From positions 81,829-145,828 of the forward strand of contig CALNHX010003601.1 of NCBI GenBank assembly GCA_940337035.1: DNA of 64,000 nt, written 5' to 3'. The DNA comes from Agriotes lineatus. Lineage: Eukaryota; Arthropoda; Insecta; Coleoptera; Elateridae. This document shows positions 31,857 to 42,480 of the stretch, one piece after another; the stretch's first letter is position 1, and each line of letters starts with the position of its first letter. A program made the translations under genes and the position numbers. The notes below the pieces were generated by a model, which was not told the DNA's origin, ran no database searches, and worked only from the letters and a program-made list of their open reading frames with translations.

Positions 31857-32487
31857 GCCTGCCGGGCGGCACTTGCCTTAGCCCAAGCGGCGGGTCGTTT
31901 ACAACCTGTCACTCCTGGGAGCTTAGCGCGGTGAATCGGAGTTTCGCGAGATTCCGCCTCATGAGACGTGTCCTGGAATGGTGTGAATTTTAATTTTTAA
32001 CCAGCGCGCTCCACGCGTTGGACCGTTTCGGTGGCGGGCTTGCTTTTGTTTTATTGCTCTGAACCTTCTCTTTCTGTTGATACCCAACATGAGTATCCTA
32101 ATTAGCGTGATGTATTTGTTTTCGCGTCCGGCGTGTGACCGTTGGTGCTAATTAAGACGGGCACCGCGGTTAGTATTTCCCCTGCCTGTTTCATATAAAA
32201 TTATAAATCTGGTTTTAATTGTGAATATTCTGGTCTGTATATAAAATAATTATGTATGCACCTAGTGCATAACTAGCGTTTATGGACCTTGTCATGTTAC
32301 AGCTCGCGAGCTGTAATATTCACGGTACACAGGGCCATAAACGCCTTCTTACGTCCTTGGTACATAAATAACTATTATAAATCGGTTGCATTGGCTGTGA
32401 AGTTGTTCACTTCGGGATTTTGTAAGCTAGTATACAGTGACGTCTATATCCTAAAACTTCTTAACCTAGTCTTAATAATTATATCTG
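31857..32487. other. continuation of the GC-rich block interrupted by the hAT-type element
   Basis: The sequence GCCTGCCGGGCGGCACTTGCC joins on to CGGTTCGCCGG-like DNA left of the hAT insertion. No long coding frame. A strong palindrome lies at 32276-32344. The block ends where the third GTCT-family copy starts. Confidence 0.45.
32276..32344. repeat. nested perfect palindrome / hairpin
   Basis: The outer arms GCGTTTATGG and CCATAAACGC, next to CCTTGT and ACACAGG, enclose an exact 18-bp palindrome, TACAGCTCGCGAGCTGTA. A stable cruciform or hairpin is possible. It could be a terminator, a recombination scar or a MITE; the class is unknown. Confidence 0.65.
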
Positions 32488-33160
32488 ATTTTTACTTACT
32501 TTTGCGATAAAGGAAGTATTGGATTCACCCCAAAAATTCGAAATTGAGTTTTCAACAGATCTTCACGTTTTAGAGTCCCCTGAACCCAAAAACAGTTTTT
32601 GTTCATTGGTCTGTCTGTCTGTGTGTCTGTCTGTCTGTGGACAGAATATCGCAAAAACGAAGAGAGGTATGGCTTTGAAACTTCATATATAAGTTTTGTG
32701 TATTACTTAGATGCGACAGCAAGCTTTTGAAGAAAATCGCATAATCGGAAGTATAGTGTTTACTCTTGTGATTTTTCAGTTTTTTTTCGATTTTTTCAAA
32801 AACGGCTCTAACGATTTCAAACTTTATATTTTTATTACATTTTTAATGTGTATTGATGTGAGATAGGTGATTTTCCAGTTGAATACCCCTAAAATGGGGT
32901 TCTTTTGTTTTTTGCAAATTTTTATATTAACTCCTATTTTAAATAGAACACCCAGTATATTATTACATTTTTGAATTCAGCTTAAAATTTTAGAGAAAAT
33001 TTTTCTCTTGCACTAACGCTCTATTTTGTACGGTTTCTGTAGTATTTGTAATTTTTGAAAATGTTTGACAAAAGCTGAAAAATTAAAAATCGAATTTTTG
33101 TCTAATTATTATAAGATCACTGTAAAAGGAAGTTGTGTGCGTGTATCACACCAGATTTTT
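32488..33160 (+). mobile_element. GTCT-family repeat, copy 3
   Basis: Same family as 27041-28354 but in plus orientation: TTTACTTACTTTTGCGATAAAGGAAGT start, GGATTCACCCC, TTTCAACAGATCTTCACG, a GTCTGTCTGTCTGTG tract at about 32608-32638, and the end GTAAAAGGAAGTTGTGTGCG then ATCACACCAGATTTTT. Together with copy 2 it brackets the GC-rich block in inverted orientation. Confidence 0.65.
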
Positions 33161-33380
33161 TTTAAATATCTTGTATGTCGCTGTTTTTGATAGTTTTTTT
33201 GTATTATGGTGTATCTTTCTGAACTGATTAGTGTAGCCAACGAGACCCCCTCCCGCCGACGTACAACATATTTCTTTTTAACAGCTTTTAGATTATAGAA
33301 TTATCTGGGGTAATGACCGTGAGAGAGTACATCAATAATTGAAAATAACGAATAATGCAAAATGTAGAAAAGCGTAGATA

Positions 33381-34214
33381 TACAGGGTGTTAATTAAGTA
33401 CGTAGACAAACTTTAAGGGGTGATTCCTTGATCAATTTTAAGACAGAAAGTTCATACTAACATGGGACCTAAACGGCTTCGTTTTCAAAATACAGCGTGT
33501 TGAAGTTAATTTTTTTTTCAAAAATTTGGAAAACGGCTGGAGATATTCTAATGAAACTTGGTGTAGGTAAGTATTTCATAAAGTGGTATTGTTCGGTCAA
33601 AATAAATTTAATTTATTTCCACCAGTGGCGTGCATTAGGGCCACCTCAGTTACCTTATTTTAGAAAAATCTAGTGCGCCACTGTTTTTTAGCCAAAAGTT
33701 TTGTAGCTATTGTAAGATTGTTTGTTATTAAATAATATTTTTTAAAACTTTGAACTATATTTTGAAAACGAAGCCGTTTAGGTCCCATTAATGTCAAATG
33801 AACAAAATTGTTATTACAGATTTATCAGTTTTTCTCGAAAAAGGTTTATACTATCAAAAAATAAAAGATACATCTTTTGTTTAGTTTCAGTGGATGAAAC
33901 TAACACACTATTGGCAAAAAAACAGTGGCGTACCAGATTTTTCTAAAATAAGGTAACTGATTTCGCCCCGATACACGCTACTGGTGGAAATAAATTAAAT
34001 TTATTTTACCAAACAATGCCACACCAAGTTTCATTAGAATACCTCTGTGCGTCTTCCAGATTTTTGAAAAAAATAATTTTATTTAAACTTCTACATCCTG
34101 TGTATTGAAACCGAAGCGCCCATTAGGTTCCATATTTGTATGAACTTTTTATCTTAGAATTGATTAAGGAATCACCCCTTAAAGTTTGTCTACGTACTTA
34201 ATTAACACTCTGTA
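33381..34214. mobile_element. palindromic MITE (foldback), 834 bp
   Basis: TACAGGGTGTTAATTAAG at the left end is mirrored by CTTAATTAACACTCTGTA at the right, and the inversion continues inward through GTAGACAAACTTTAAGGGG, TGATCAATTTTAAGA, AACGGCTTCG-like, TGGCGTG/TACACGC and GGAAATAAATT blocks for about 400 bp per arm. TA occurs at both boundaries. There is no gene. Terminal motif and TA target suggest mobilisation by a Tc1/mariner/IS630-type transposase. Confidence 0.78.
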
Positions 34215-34230
34215 TAGGTAATAAAGGCTT

Positions 34231-34590
34231 ATACGAGGGACGTTCAAGCCAAACCGGAACTTTTAGCTTTATATGCATACGAAGAAATGCCAGCTAGATC
34301 TGATTGTCATGGTGGTAAGTGTGCCCTGTCACTGGTAGGTCGCATGTCGCGGGTTAATCAAGTGGCAGACATGCTTGCATGGAACAGCGTGTAGTGATGA
34401 AAAACCTTGTGAACGAAGGCATAAAACTCGCGGACATTTCAGAAGATGTGAAGCACGATACGGTGATTAGACTGATGAGACATTCGGCCGCACGAAGACA
34501 GTTGAATGGTGCAAACGTCTTAAACATAGCCGCACGTCCGTGAATGATGATCCCATACTACCCACTGCACTATCTGCACACTACAGCAAC
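34231..34590 (+). pseudogene. mariner-type transposase remnant with left terminal sequence
   Basis: ACGAGGGACGTTCAAGCCAAACCGG at 34233 is typical of a mariner terminal repeat. From 34379 a frame starts MEQRVVMKNLVNEGIK, matching the N-terminal DNA-binding region of mariner transposases; about 40 codons later, in a shifted frame, EWCKRLKHSRTSVNDD follows, which is the usual linker pattern. The catalytic DDD core is absent. The right end is lost and a SINE head follows at 34616. This is an old truncated copy. Confidence 0.6.
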
Positions 34591-34615
34591 TCGATTGGGA
34601 GTTACTGCAATACCA

Positions 34616-34668
34616 CCGGGTTCCATAGCTCAGTTGTAAGCATTCTGGCTGCTGATCTAAGGGTCTGT
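34616..34668 (+). repeat. SINE head fragment (tRNA-derived)
   Basis: CATAGCTCAGTTGTAAGCAT-CTGGCTGCTGATCTAAGGGTC closely matches the tRNA-like head of the complete SINE at 60349-60668. The copy breaks off before the B box and continues into unrelated repeat sequence shared, inverted, with 113-172. Confidence 0.7.
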
Positions 34669-34919
34669 GTCAAAACTGACGGAAAACCTAACCTGCTAAC
34701 CTCGAATTTGACATAGACTTACAGTGCCACCAACATATTATTCATACGTTTGAATTTTTACAGCCGCCCCTTGTGGACTTTTTTAATGAACATGTTGTAT
34801 TTAGGTGGTCGCATCTGTCGTCCACTTTGTACAGTGACTAATTCTTCTGTAGCAGTAACTGCATATACTTTTTTCTTATCGATTTGCAATTAATTTGACT
34901 ACTATATAGATAATAAAAT

Positions 34920-35314
34920 TCGTCTAATTGGCAGAAATTATGGTAGACTGATTTCAAAATGCGGGTACAATGCTGTTTCAAATGAAATCTGGATTACCTA
35001 TGTCTAACGAAATCAAATTAGTTAAGTCATGCTTTGAAACAAAATTTTTAACTGCAGAAGAAGCTCGTCCAAGATTTTGTAAATGCGTAAAAAATAATCA
35101 AGACATCCTACCGCATATTTTATGTGCCGATGAAGCTTTTTTCACAAGAGGTAGTATTACTATTCATCATAATTTTCATTAGTGGGCTATAGAAAATCCA
35201 CATTTAAGAAGTCGCTCGCATTTTTAACGCAGATTTAGTGTTAATATGGTAGCTGGTATTCTTAGTGATAGACTGGTTGGACTATGTGAACTGCCAAAAC
35301 GTTTGAATGTTACA
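34920..35314 (+). pseudogene. IS630/mariner-like transposase fragment, front and middle part
   Basis: A frame from 34970 reads SNEIKLVKSCFETK, then ILCADEAFFTRGSITIHHNFH, which contains the first catalytic aspartate in its usual DEA-F context. A stop interrupts it at about 35180, but the frame continues as WAIENPHLRSRSHF, stop, RRFSVNMVAGILSDRLVGLCELPKRLN up to the BEL 5' LTR. The order NPH - RFSVN - GI - P-RL is that of an insect DDE transposase family; the matching C-terminal half is present in another copy at 61392-61790. The LTR retrotransposon cuts it off at 35315, and the remainder is not found after the 3' LTR. Confidence 0.65.
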
Positions 35315-35784
35315 TGTTTGGTATTTAGCTTTTAATCATGTTAGTTTAGTTTATTTCATTCGTAATTCTTAATACAAGTAAATAGCTGTACATAAATTTA
35401 GTGTAGTTTGTAATTCTACCTAGCGGTAAGTGTACCCACTATTGGTGGAACGTCGAGTTATGGGGCTTACTGTCCCCTCTCCTGCCACCCCTAAATGTTG
35501 GGTCAGTGGCCCACATAGCAAGAGATGAACCTAAGACGAGTTGGTGAACGGTCGGTCAACTGATCCCGTTTTTTTTTGTTGTTTTTGTGTAATCGCTCGT
35601 GTTTATCGTTTTGTGCTCTTGGAGTCACGGGTCAATCGACGTGCCACCCCACATGAGCCATCCTGTATGTCCCTCCAAGGTAAGTCCCTGTACGAATTTC
35701 TACCTTGCGTGGGTATTATCGAGTCTTATGCTCTCCGTTTAGGTAGAATTAATTTAGATATTAATTGCCCTGGAGACAGATACA
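35315..35784 (+). repeat. 5' LTR of the BEL/Pao element
   Basis: Begins TGTTTGGTATTTAGC and ends CTGGAGACAGATACA. It should carry the promoter and polyadenylation signals. Compared with the 3' LTR it differs by single bases and by short differences around CCACCCCACATGAGCC and the T-run near 35565. Confidence 0.92.
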
Positions 35785-35788
35785 TTTC

Positions 35789-35806
35789 TGGTCCTTCGAG
35801 CCGGAT
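35789..35806 (+). other. primer-binding site, complementary to tRNA-Tyr 3' end
   Basis: TGGTCCTTCGAGCCGGAT lies four bases after the 5' LTR. It is the complement of the acceptor/T-arm end of eukaryotic tRNA-Tyr (…ATCCGGCTCGAAGGA plus CCA). This identifies the minus-strand DNA primer and supports the LTR boundary. Confidence 0.85.
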
Positions 35807-36235
35807 CTAATCAATTGAGATTATCCGTTTTTTGTTGTAGTAAGAAACGCGTCAAATTTGTCGAATTTTCCAAATTTTGATATCGTTTATTTTCCAAATT
35901 CAAAGCTCCAGCGCAGGTACAGCTATTTACGAGTTATTATTGATTTAACGTTATTGATTCTTGTATATTGCGTATGTCGTTACGTTTGGCCGTCCCACAT
36001 ATTAATTTTATGCCTAATTTGGTCCGCATCTTTGCATCCATTGTCGCTCGTTCTCGGAATTTCCTAGTTTGGTTGCGCCGGGCATATGGTCAACAAGTGA
36101 CCATCGTAGAACGGTTGGGTTTTATTGCTTTTGCCTTTATTGCTGTGGCACTGCAGGCGGCTGCCGATCCTCAAAGTTTTGGATTTTGGATATAGCCTTC
36201 TGTCGCATACTTCCGTCGCCGCTTACCAATAAATC

Positions 36236-39200
36236 ATGGCCAATCAGCTTAAAATGAATTTGGCACTCCGCAGTACTTTAATTAATCAATTATTGGAAAT
36301 TCGTGACCTAGCTTCTTCATCTCAGGAAGAAACCGCGTTACGTCCGTTATTCAAACGGCGACTTGACAGGGCAAAGTCGATTTATGATGAATTTCAACCC
36401 TTGCATCGCGCAATTATTCAAAATATATCCACTCAAGCTAATCCGGACCTAGCATCCGAAGAGGCCATTAGGAAACAATTTGATGATGCCTTTAATAGTA
36501 TTGAAGCTATTTATTTTTCTTTGTTTCCTGATAATGAATCGTCCCCGAGTTTTAGCAATCTTAATGACAATTCTTCGAATCGTAGCTTCAATCATTCTAA
36601 TAACGTCCGTTTGCCGAAACTGGAACTTCCGATTTATTCCGGAGAGTATAGTCAATGGACCGGTTTTATCGAATTATTTCGAAGTGCAATACATACTAGA
36701 TCTGATTTGTCTGACATTCAAAAACTGCAATACCTTTTGAGTTGTTTACAAAATGAGCCATTAAATCTTATTAAGTCGTTGCCTTTGTCAGGAGATAATT
36801 ATAAAATCGCGTACGATACACTCGTCGACCGCTACGATGATAAGCGTAGATTAGCTAATCACTATTGGACATCAATTAATAATTTTCCAAAATTGAAAGC
36901 AGAATCCGCGAAAGACCTGCGAAAACTCTTTGACCACGTTAAAGAGAATCGTTTGGCCCTTAAGGCTCTAAACATTGCTAATTCGTTAGAGGACTTTATG
37001 TGGTTTAGCATCCTTTTAGATAAGCTTGATACAGATACGCGAAAATTATTTGAATCGGAGATTAGGTCTAAGGCATCGGACATTCCAACGCTAAAACAAT
37101 TAGAAGATTTTATTGAAAGTCAATGTCGCGTCCTGGAAAGTGTTGATAACTCAGCCAACAAAGGGTTCAAACACCTGTTTGCAAAGCCGTCTACTAAATC
37201 GGCGTTCTTAGTAAATAAATCCTCGAATAATAAACTTACTTCAGGTAGCGAAAACACTTCGAAATGTCTGATTTGTCAATTGGCACATACAGTTTATGCG
37301 TGCCCTGTGTTTGCGTCCAAAACGCCACACGAGCGATTTGAAATGGTCAAGTCGCATCGTCTTTGTTTGAATTGTTTGCGCTCTAATCACATTAGTAGTC
37401 ATTGTCCGTCCAAGTCGGCATGTAGAAACTGTCGCAATAAACACCACACGATGCTCCATTTTCCGGTAAGATCCCAAAGTTCGGCAAATTCTGAGGTCGG
37501 TGTACCTGTTCAACATTCTGAGGTAGAAACGAGCTTAACCGCTTGTGCGAGCATATTGTCGTGCGAAACAGTCTTACTTTCTACGGCTATTGTAGAAATT
37601 CAAGACGCGTTCGGTAATTTTCAGAAGTTACGCTGTCTTATTGACAATTGTTCACAGGGTAGCTTTATCACGCAAAAGGGTTTAAGGCGCTTGGGATTAA
37701 CACTTACACCATTTAAAACCGTTATTCAGGGTATCGGTTCAGAAACCTCTGAAAAGGCCTTGCTTTCTGCAGGTTTTGCAGCATGTTGTCTTCGTCCTTG
37801 TTACAGCAATAAGCCGGTGCCTGTATTTAGCATAAAGGCCCATGTAATCCCTCAAATTGCCGGGAATATACCTGCGAGTTCCATCGACCCTTCTAAATGG
37901 AATCATATTTCTGGCTTAGTATTAGCTGATCCCGAATTTTATCGGGCCCGTCAAGTAGACTTATTGCTAGGTGCCGATATATATGCACACGTGATTAAAC
38001 CTGGCGCAATTTTGAGCACGTCCCAAAATGAACCCGCAGCTCTTAACACGATCTTCGGTTGGGTTGTTAATGGATGCGTTGGTCCCGCGTCGAACGCAGT
38101 TGCTAAAGCTTATCTGACAGCGGTCGAAATTCCAACCCTCGATGACACATTGAAAGCGTTTTGGCGAACAGAAGAACCCCCGCAGATATCTACGGTCGAC
38201 GCCGCGGATGCCATTTGCCAGTCGTTATATTCATCTACGGTATCCCGTGATAGTACTGGTCGATATGTCGTTTCGTTGCCGTTCAAAGTGCAAAATCCAA
38301 GATTTCCCAATTCGCGCGATATTGCCTTAAGGCGGCTGCAATTGCTCGAAAATCGCCTTACGCACAATCCTTCTTTGAGAAGGGAATACGTCAACTTTAT
38401 GGACGAATACATTAATACAGGGCATATGGTCCTCGCATCGGCGGATCCTCGTCCCGATAAATGTTATTACATTCCACACCATTGCGTGACGAATTCAAAA
38501 TTCCGTGTAGTTTTTGATGCCAGTTCGAGAGCTTCAAATGGCTTATCGCTAAATGACACATTGTATTCTGGGCCAAAATTGCAGCAAGACATAGTCTCTG
38601 TGTTATTAAACTTTCGCGCTCATAATGTAGTAATAACTAGCGACATTAAGCACATGTTTCGCCAAATAATCGTCTCGACTACAGACTGTGATTTTCAACG
38701 TATTCTATGGCGCTCTTCCATAGATCAGCCTGTAAAAGAATATATCTTGAATAGGGTCGCATATGGAGTTACTTCATCGCCGTTTCTCGCAATTAGAACA
38801 CTTATTCAATTGGCTGATGACGAGCAACACCGGTTTCCTCAAGCATCTTCTGTCATTCGAAGAGATATCTATGTCGACGATATTGCCACTGGATGTTCCT
38901 CCGTGGCTGAGGCCTTAATCCTACAGGATCAGCTGATAAAATTGTTGCGTTGTGGCGGATTTGAATTAAGGAAATGGGCTAGTAATTCTCCAGCGTTAAC
39001 CAACCACCTAGACCCCACGCATCTGGTAGAGAATATGGTATCTTTCGATTCCGGTAAACCTTGCTCCCCTTTGAAGATCCTTGGCTTACAATGGTCCCCA
39101 TCAAGTGACAGTTTTAGATTCAAGGTTGAACCTATTGATCGTCCCTGTTCCAAAAGGCACATCCTATCGGAAGTCGCAAGGGTCTTCCATCCCATCGGTT

Positions 39201-40153
39201 TCTTAGCGCCGTTAACGTTCTTTTCGAAGCGGCTTATACAACACTTATGGTGTCTAGGATTAGGATGGGATGAATTGCCTCCCTCGGAAATAATTGATCG
39301 TTGGGAATTATATAAGTCGCAATTGGTGGACATAGCTCATATCAAAATTCATCGCCAATTAATTCCTGCGAATTATGTCAACTGTGAGTTGCACGGGTTT
39401 TCTGACAGTTCAGAGGCCGGTTTCGCCGCGATAGTGTACCTTCGATTTGTAATCGGTCCGAATGAATCTGTAGTGAGGTTTATGATGGCTAAAACGAAAG
39501 TTGCCCCCTTACAACGGCGCCCAATTCCTCAATTGGAATTATGTGGGGCGCAATTGCTAGCCAAACTTATTTCTTTTATTTGCTCGTCCTACTCGTCGTT
39601 TGTTAGCTTCGCCGCAATTTATGCGTGGACTGATTCTACGATAGTTTTATCATGGCTTCATTCGTCTCCGCATCGGTGGAAAACATTTGTTAGCAATCGC
39701 GTTAGCTACATTCAAGAACGCGTACCAGCATCTTGTTGGCGCCATGTTCCTTCCGCTGATAATCCCGCGGATTGCGCATCCAGGGGACTTCTTCCTCGGG
39801 AATTGCTGAACCACCCCTTATGGTGGAGCGGCCCTTCTTGGCTTTTAAAAAATTCTGACGAATGGCCTACCCTAAAAGATCAAAACTCCTTGGACATGGA
39901 ATCAGTTTTACGCGAAGAACGCAAACTTGTGTTGATGGCAACAACCGTGAACGATGAGCCAGTTAATCCATTTAATTGCGATCAATTATTGTCTCGATTT
40001 TCATCGTTACGGAAAATAAAAAGGATTATTTCCTATTGCATGCGGTTCGTGCACAACTGCCGCAACGCTACTACACGGCGATTCGGGTCCATCACTGTAG
40101 GTGAACAACAAAGGGCCCTAAATCTATTAATTAAGCATGTTCAGCACATATAG
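36236..40153 (+). pseudogene. BEL/Pao gag-pol: gag, protease, RT, RNase H (open part)
   Basis: The 1305-codon open part ends at a TAG where the family continues. Residues 1-310 are gag, with the BEL capsid region PKLELPIYSGEYSQWTGF (about 127) and a YDTLVDRYDDKRRL block (about 193). Cysteine/histidine knuckles CLICQLAHTVYAC (344), CLNCLRSNHISSHC (377) and CRNCRNKHH (396) follow. The protease motif is LIDNCSQGSFIT (about 468), keeping the catalytic Asp but with NCS instead of the usual SGS/SAS. RT spans about 740-950 with FRVVFDASS (754), SDIKHMFRQI, and catalytic YVDD (877). RNase H lies at about 1050-1190 (GFSDSSEAG, WTDSTI, HVPSADNPADCASRG). Start chosen at the first AUG after the leader; it precedes the gag region directly. 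Confidence 0.9.
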
Positions 40154-41149
40154 TTTCGTGATGATATTCGAAGATTGAATTAAAATCAGCAATGCTCCAA
40201 GCCAATTAGAACACTCGCTCCATTTCTTGATTGCGAAGGAATTGTCAGGGTGGGCGGTCGTTTAGCTCATGCTAATATTGCTTATGGCAGTAAACACCTT
40301 TTTCTATTGCCCAAAAATCACAAGCTGACCGAGCTGATTATAAGTCAATTCCACGAAGATTATTTCCATCCCGGACCTCAGACGTTACTTTATTTATTGA
40401 GGCAACAGGTTTGGATCATAGCTGCTAAAAGCGCAATTCGTCGTTGTGTTTCGAAATGCAATCGCTGTTTTCGCGTTAACCCCCAATCAGTCACACCTCC
40501 AATGGGGAATCTTCCCGCTACCCGGATTACCCAAATTAAACCATTTGCAGTCGTAGGAGTTGATATGGGTGGCCCATATCACATCAGGTTAGGTAGACGT
40601 CGGGGTCTTGCGCCACAAAAGGCTTACATATGTTTGTTTGTATGTTTTGCTACTAAATGCCTGCATCTAGAATTAGTTTCGGAATTATCAACCGATGCAT
40701 GTCTGGCAGCGTTGCGCAGGTTCGTCGCTCGGCGGGGCCGTTGTTCCTCCATTTTTAGTGATTGCGGAACTAATTTTATCGGTGCCAATCGAAAAATTAT
40801 TAAATTCATTAAGAACGCGGTCGAGTATGAAAACATTTCCTGGTCATTTAACCCCCCTTCGGCCCCTCACATGGGAGGGGTCTGGGAAGCAGGAATCAAG
40901 TCAGTGAAGTCCCATCTGGTTAGAGTGATAGGCGATCAAATTCTGACCTACGAGAAATTGCTCACGGTACTCGTACAGATCGAAGCTATCTTAAATTCTC
41001 GACCCCTGTGCTCGCTTAGTACGGACCCCAACGATCTTGCAGTGTTAACACCCGGGCATTTTTTAACTCTCGAACCACTTTCCGCTGTCCCAGACGAAGA
41101 TCTGACCAATTTAAAAATCAATCGTCTGGATCGATGGCAATTGCTCTAA
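40154..41149 (+). pseudogene. BEL/Pao integrase, same frame after nonsense codons
   Basis: This continues the gag-pol frame without any shift: stops are TAG at 40151-40153, TAA at 40181-40183 and TAA at 41147-41149. Integrase joins the DNA copy to the genome. A zinc-binding HHCC domain is visible (QFHEDYFHPG, then CVSKCNRC, about 40350-40465). The catalytic triad is D in VVGVDMGGPY (about 40562), D in FSDCGTNFIG (about 40757) and E in MGGVWEAGIKS (about 40887). All three catalytic residues remain, so only the stops are evident damage. Confidence 0.88.
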
Positions 41150-41422
41150 CGCATGCACCAGGATTTTTGGCGGCGATGGCATTCGGAGTATTTACAAACA
41201 CTCCAACAGCGTTCGAAGTGGTTAAATCCCACCAAAAACCTGGAACCGGGGCTAGTAGTTCTGATTAAAGACAATTCCGCTCCGGCTCTGCAGTGGCGTA
41301 TCGGCAGGGTGGAAAAGGTGCATCCTGGTATGGATGGAGTGGTGCGAGTAGCCACGGTTAAAACGACCAGTGGTAGCTTTCAGCGACCGGTGGTTAAATT
41401 ATGCCCTTTGCCCTCCCAGTAA
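41150..41422 (+). pseudogene. BEL/Pao integrase C-terminal segment
   Basis: In frame after the TAA at 41147. The FWRRWHSEYLQTLQQRSKW motif and the following GLVVLIKDN...W-IGRV-KVHPG-DG-VRVATV-T pattern are the conserved C-terminal DNA-binding region of BEL/Pao integrases (the family's DUF5641-type tail). The frame ends with a normal stop at 41420, about 50 bases before the 3' LTR. No further gene lies between it and the LTR. Confidence 0.85.
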
Positions 41423-41461
41423 CCATCACCGATCTCGGATAGAAAAATGCATGGCCTTTTT

Positions 41462-41472
41462 GGTGGGCGGAA
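41462..41472 (+). other. polypurine-like tract
   Basis: GGTGGGCGGAA abuts the 3' LTR. It is purine-rich except for a T and a C and sits where plus-strand DNA synthesis would be primed. Confidence 0.6.
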
Positions 41473-41942
41473 TGTTTGGTATTTAGCTTTTAATCATGTT
41501 AGTTTAGTTTATTTCATTCGTAATTCTTAATACAAGTAAATAGCTGTACATAAATTTAGTGTAGTTTGTAATTCTACCTAGCGGTAAGTTTACCCACTAT
41601 TGGTGGAACGTCGAGTTATGGGGCTTACTGTCCCCTCTCCTGCCACCCCTAAATGTTGGGTCAGTGGCCCACATAGCAAGGGATGAACCTAAGACGAGTT
41701 GGTGAACGGTCGGTCAACTGATCCCGTTTTTTGTTGTTTTGTGTAATCGCTCGTGTTTATCGTTTTGTGCTCCTGGAGTCACGGGTCAATCGACGTGCCA
41801 CTTCCACATGTGAGCCTTCCTGTATATATCCATCAAGGTAAGTCCCTATAAAAACTTCTACTTTGCGTGGGTATTATCGAGTCCTATGCTCTCCGTTTAG
41901 GTAGAATTAATTTAGATATTAATTGCCCTGGAGACAGATACA
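41473..41942 (+). repeat. 3' LTR of the BEL/Pao element
   Basis: Same length as the 5' LTR (470 bp) with matching ends TGTTTGG and GATACA. The 3' flank CCATG does not repeat the 5' flank TTACA. Confidence 0.92.
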
Positions 41943-42187
41943 CCATGGAATCATAGTATTTTTCTATAGAAAAGCAATTCAAATGCGACATTTCGCCGCT
42001 CGTTGTCTTCTTTAGCGACCAGCATTTTTAAGCATACCAGAACACTGAGAACCCTCGCTATTCTTATTTTAATTTTTTTAGTATATCTTCTTATGTTTGC
42101 CATATTTGTGGCTAGATATATACATTTTTTCATCACGTTTATGTTATTCACTTTATTTCTTCTCTACTGTTCTTTTGCCTATCTATT

Positions 42188-42480
42188 TGATGTTTGCATT
42201 TTTTGATGGAGGGTGAACCAAGTTCACGTGCACCTAAGCTTCAAGGTGGGCCCGTTGTGCTCCAACCAAGTCACTTATATGAGTTGAGTGTAGTCTTGAT
42301 ACTCTATCTCATAGACCAGTATTTAGAGGAGAGCGACGTTAATTGTCTCCCAAAGCTGAATGATCGCCCGGGTAAGTACCGATCCAGTGGACTGCGGAAA
42401 AAGTTCCGTCGGATTCGAACCAAGAACTAGTTTATTGCAAGCCGGGAACACTACCTACTGCTACACCATGGTGGTGTTGA
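42188..42480 (-). mobile_element. tRNA-derived SINE, 293 bp, with 10-bp target duplication
   Basis: On the minus strand the head reads CATGGTGTAGCAGTAGGTAG (A-box-like) and, about 45 bases later, TTGGTTCGAATCC, a perfect B box. A body of about 200 bp follows, ending with an A-run (CATCAAAAAATGCAAACATC). The direct repeat CCTATCTATT stands on both sides (42178-42187 and 42481-42490). This is a complete SINE insertion moved by LINE machinery. The head differs from the SINE at 60349, so it is another family. Confidence 0.75.

Larger units (their letters stand above)
35315..41942 (+). mobile_element. BEL/Pao LTR retrotransposon, nearly complete, 6628 bp
   Basis: Two 470-bp LTRs (35315-35784 and 41473-41942, each TG...CA) flank a leader with a tRNA-Tyr-type primer site, one long gag-pol frame and a purine-rich tract. 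Domain order gag - CCHC knuckles - aspartic protease - RT with YVDD - RNase H - integrase is that of BEL/Pao. There is no env frame. The coding region has three nonsense codons and no frameshift. The LTRs differ at roughly 20 sites and small indels by eye, implying some age. The 5 bases outside the two LTRs (TTACA and CCATG) do not match, so the expected 5-bp duplication is missing; a later rearrangement or recombination between copies is possible. Confidence 0.92.

Noticed and set aside
35541..36257. Short frames in the LTR and leader of the BEL/Pao element
   Set aside because: They lie in untranslated leader or LTR and show no gag motif; the gag frame begins at 36236.
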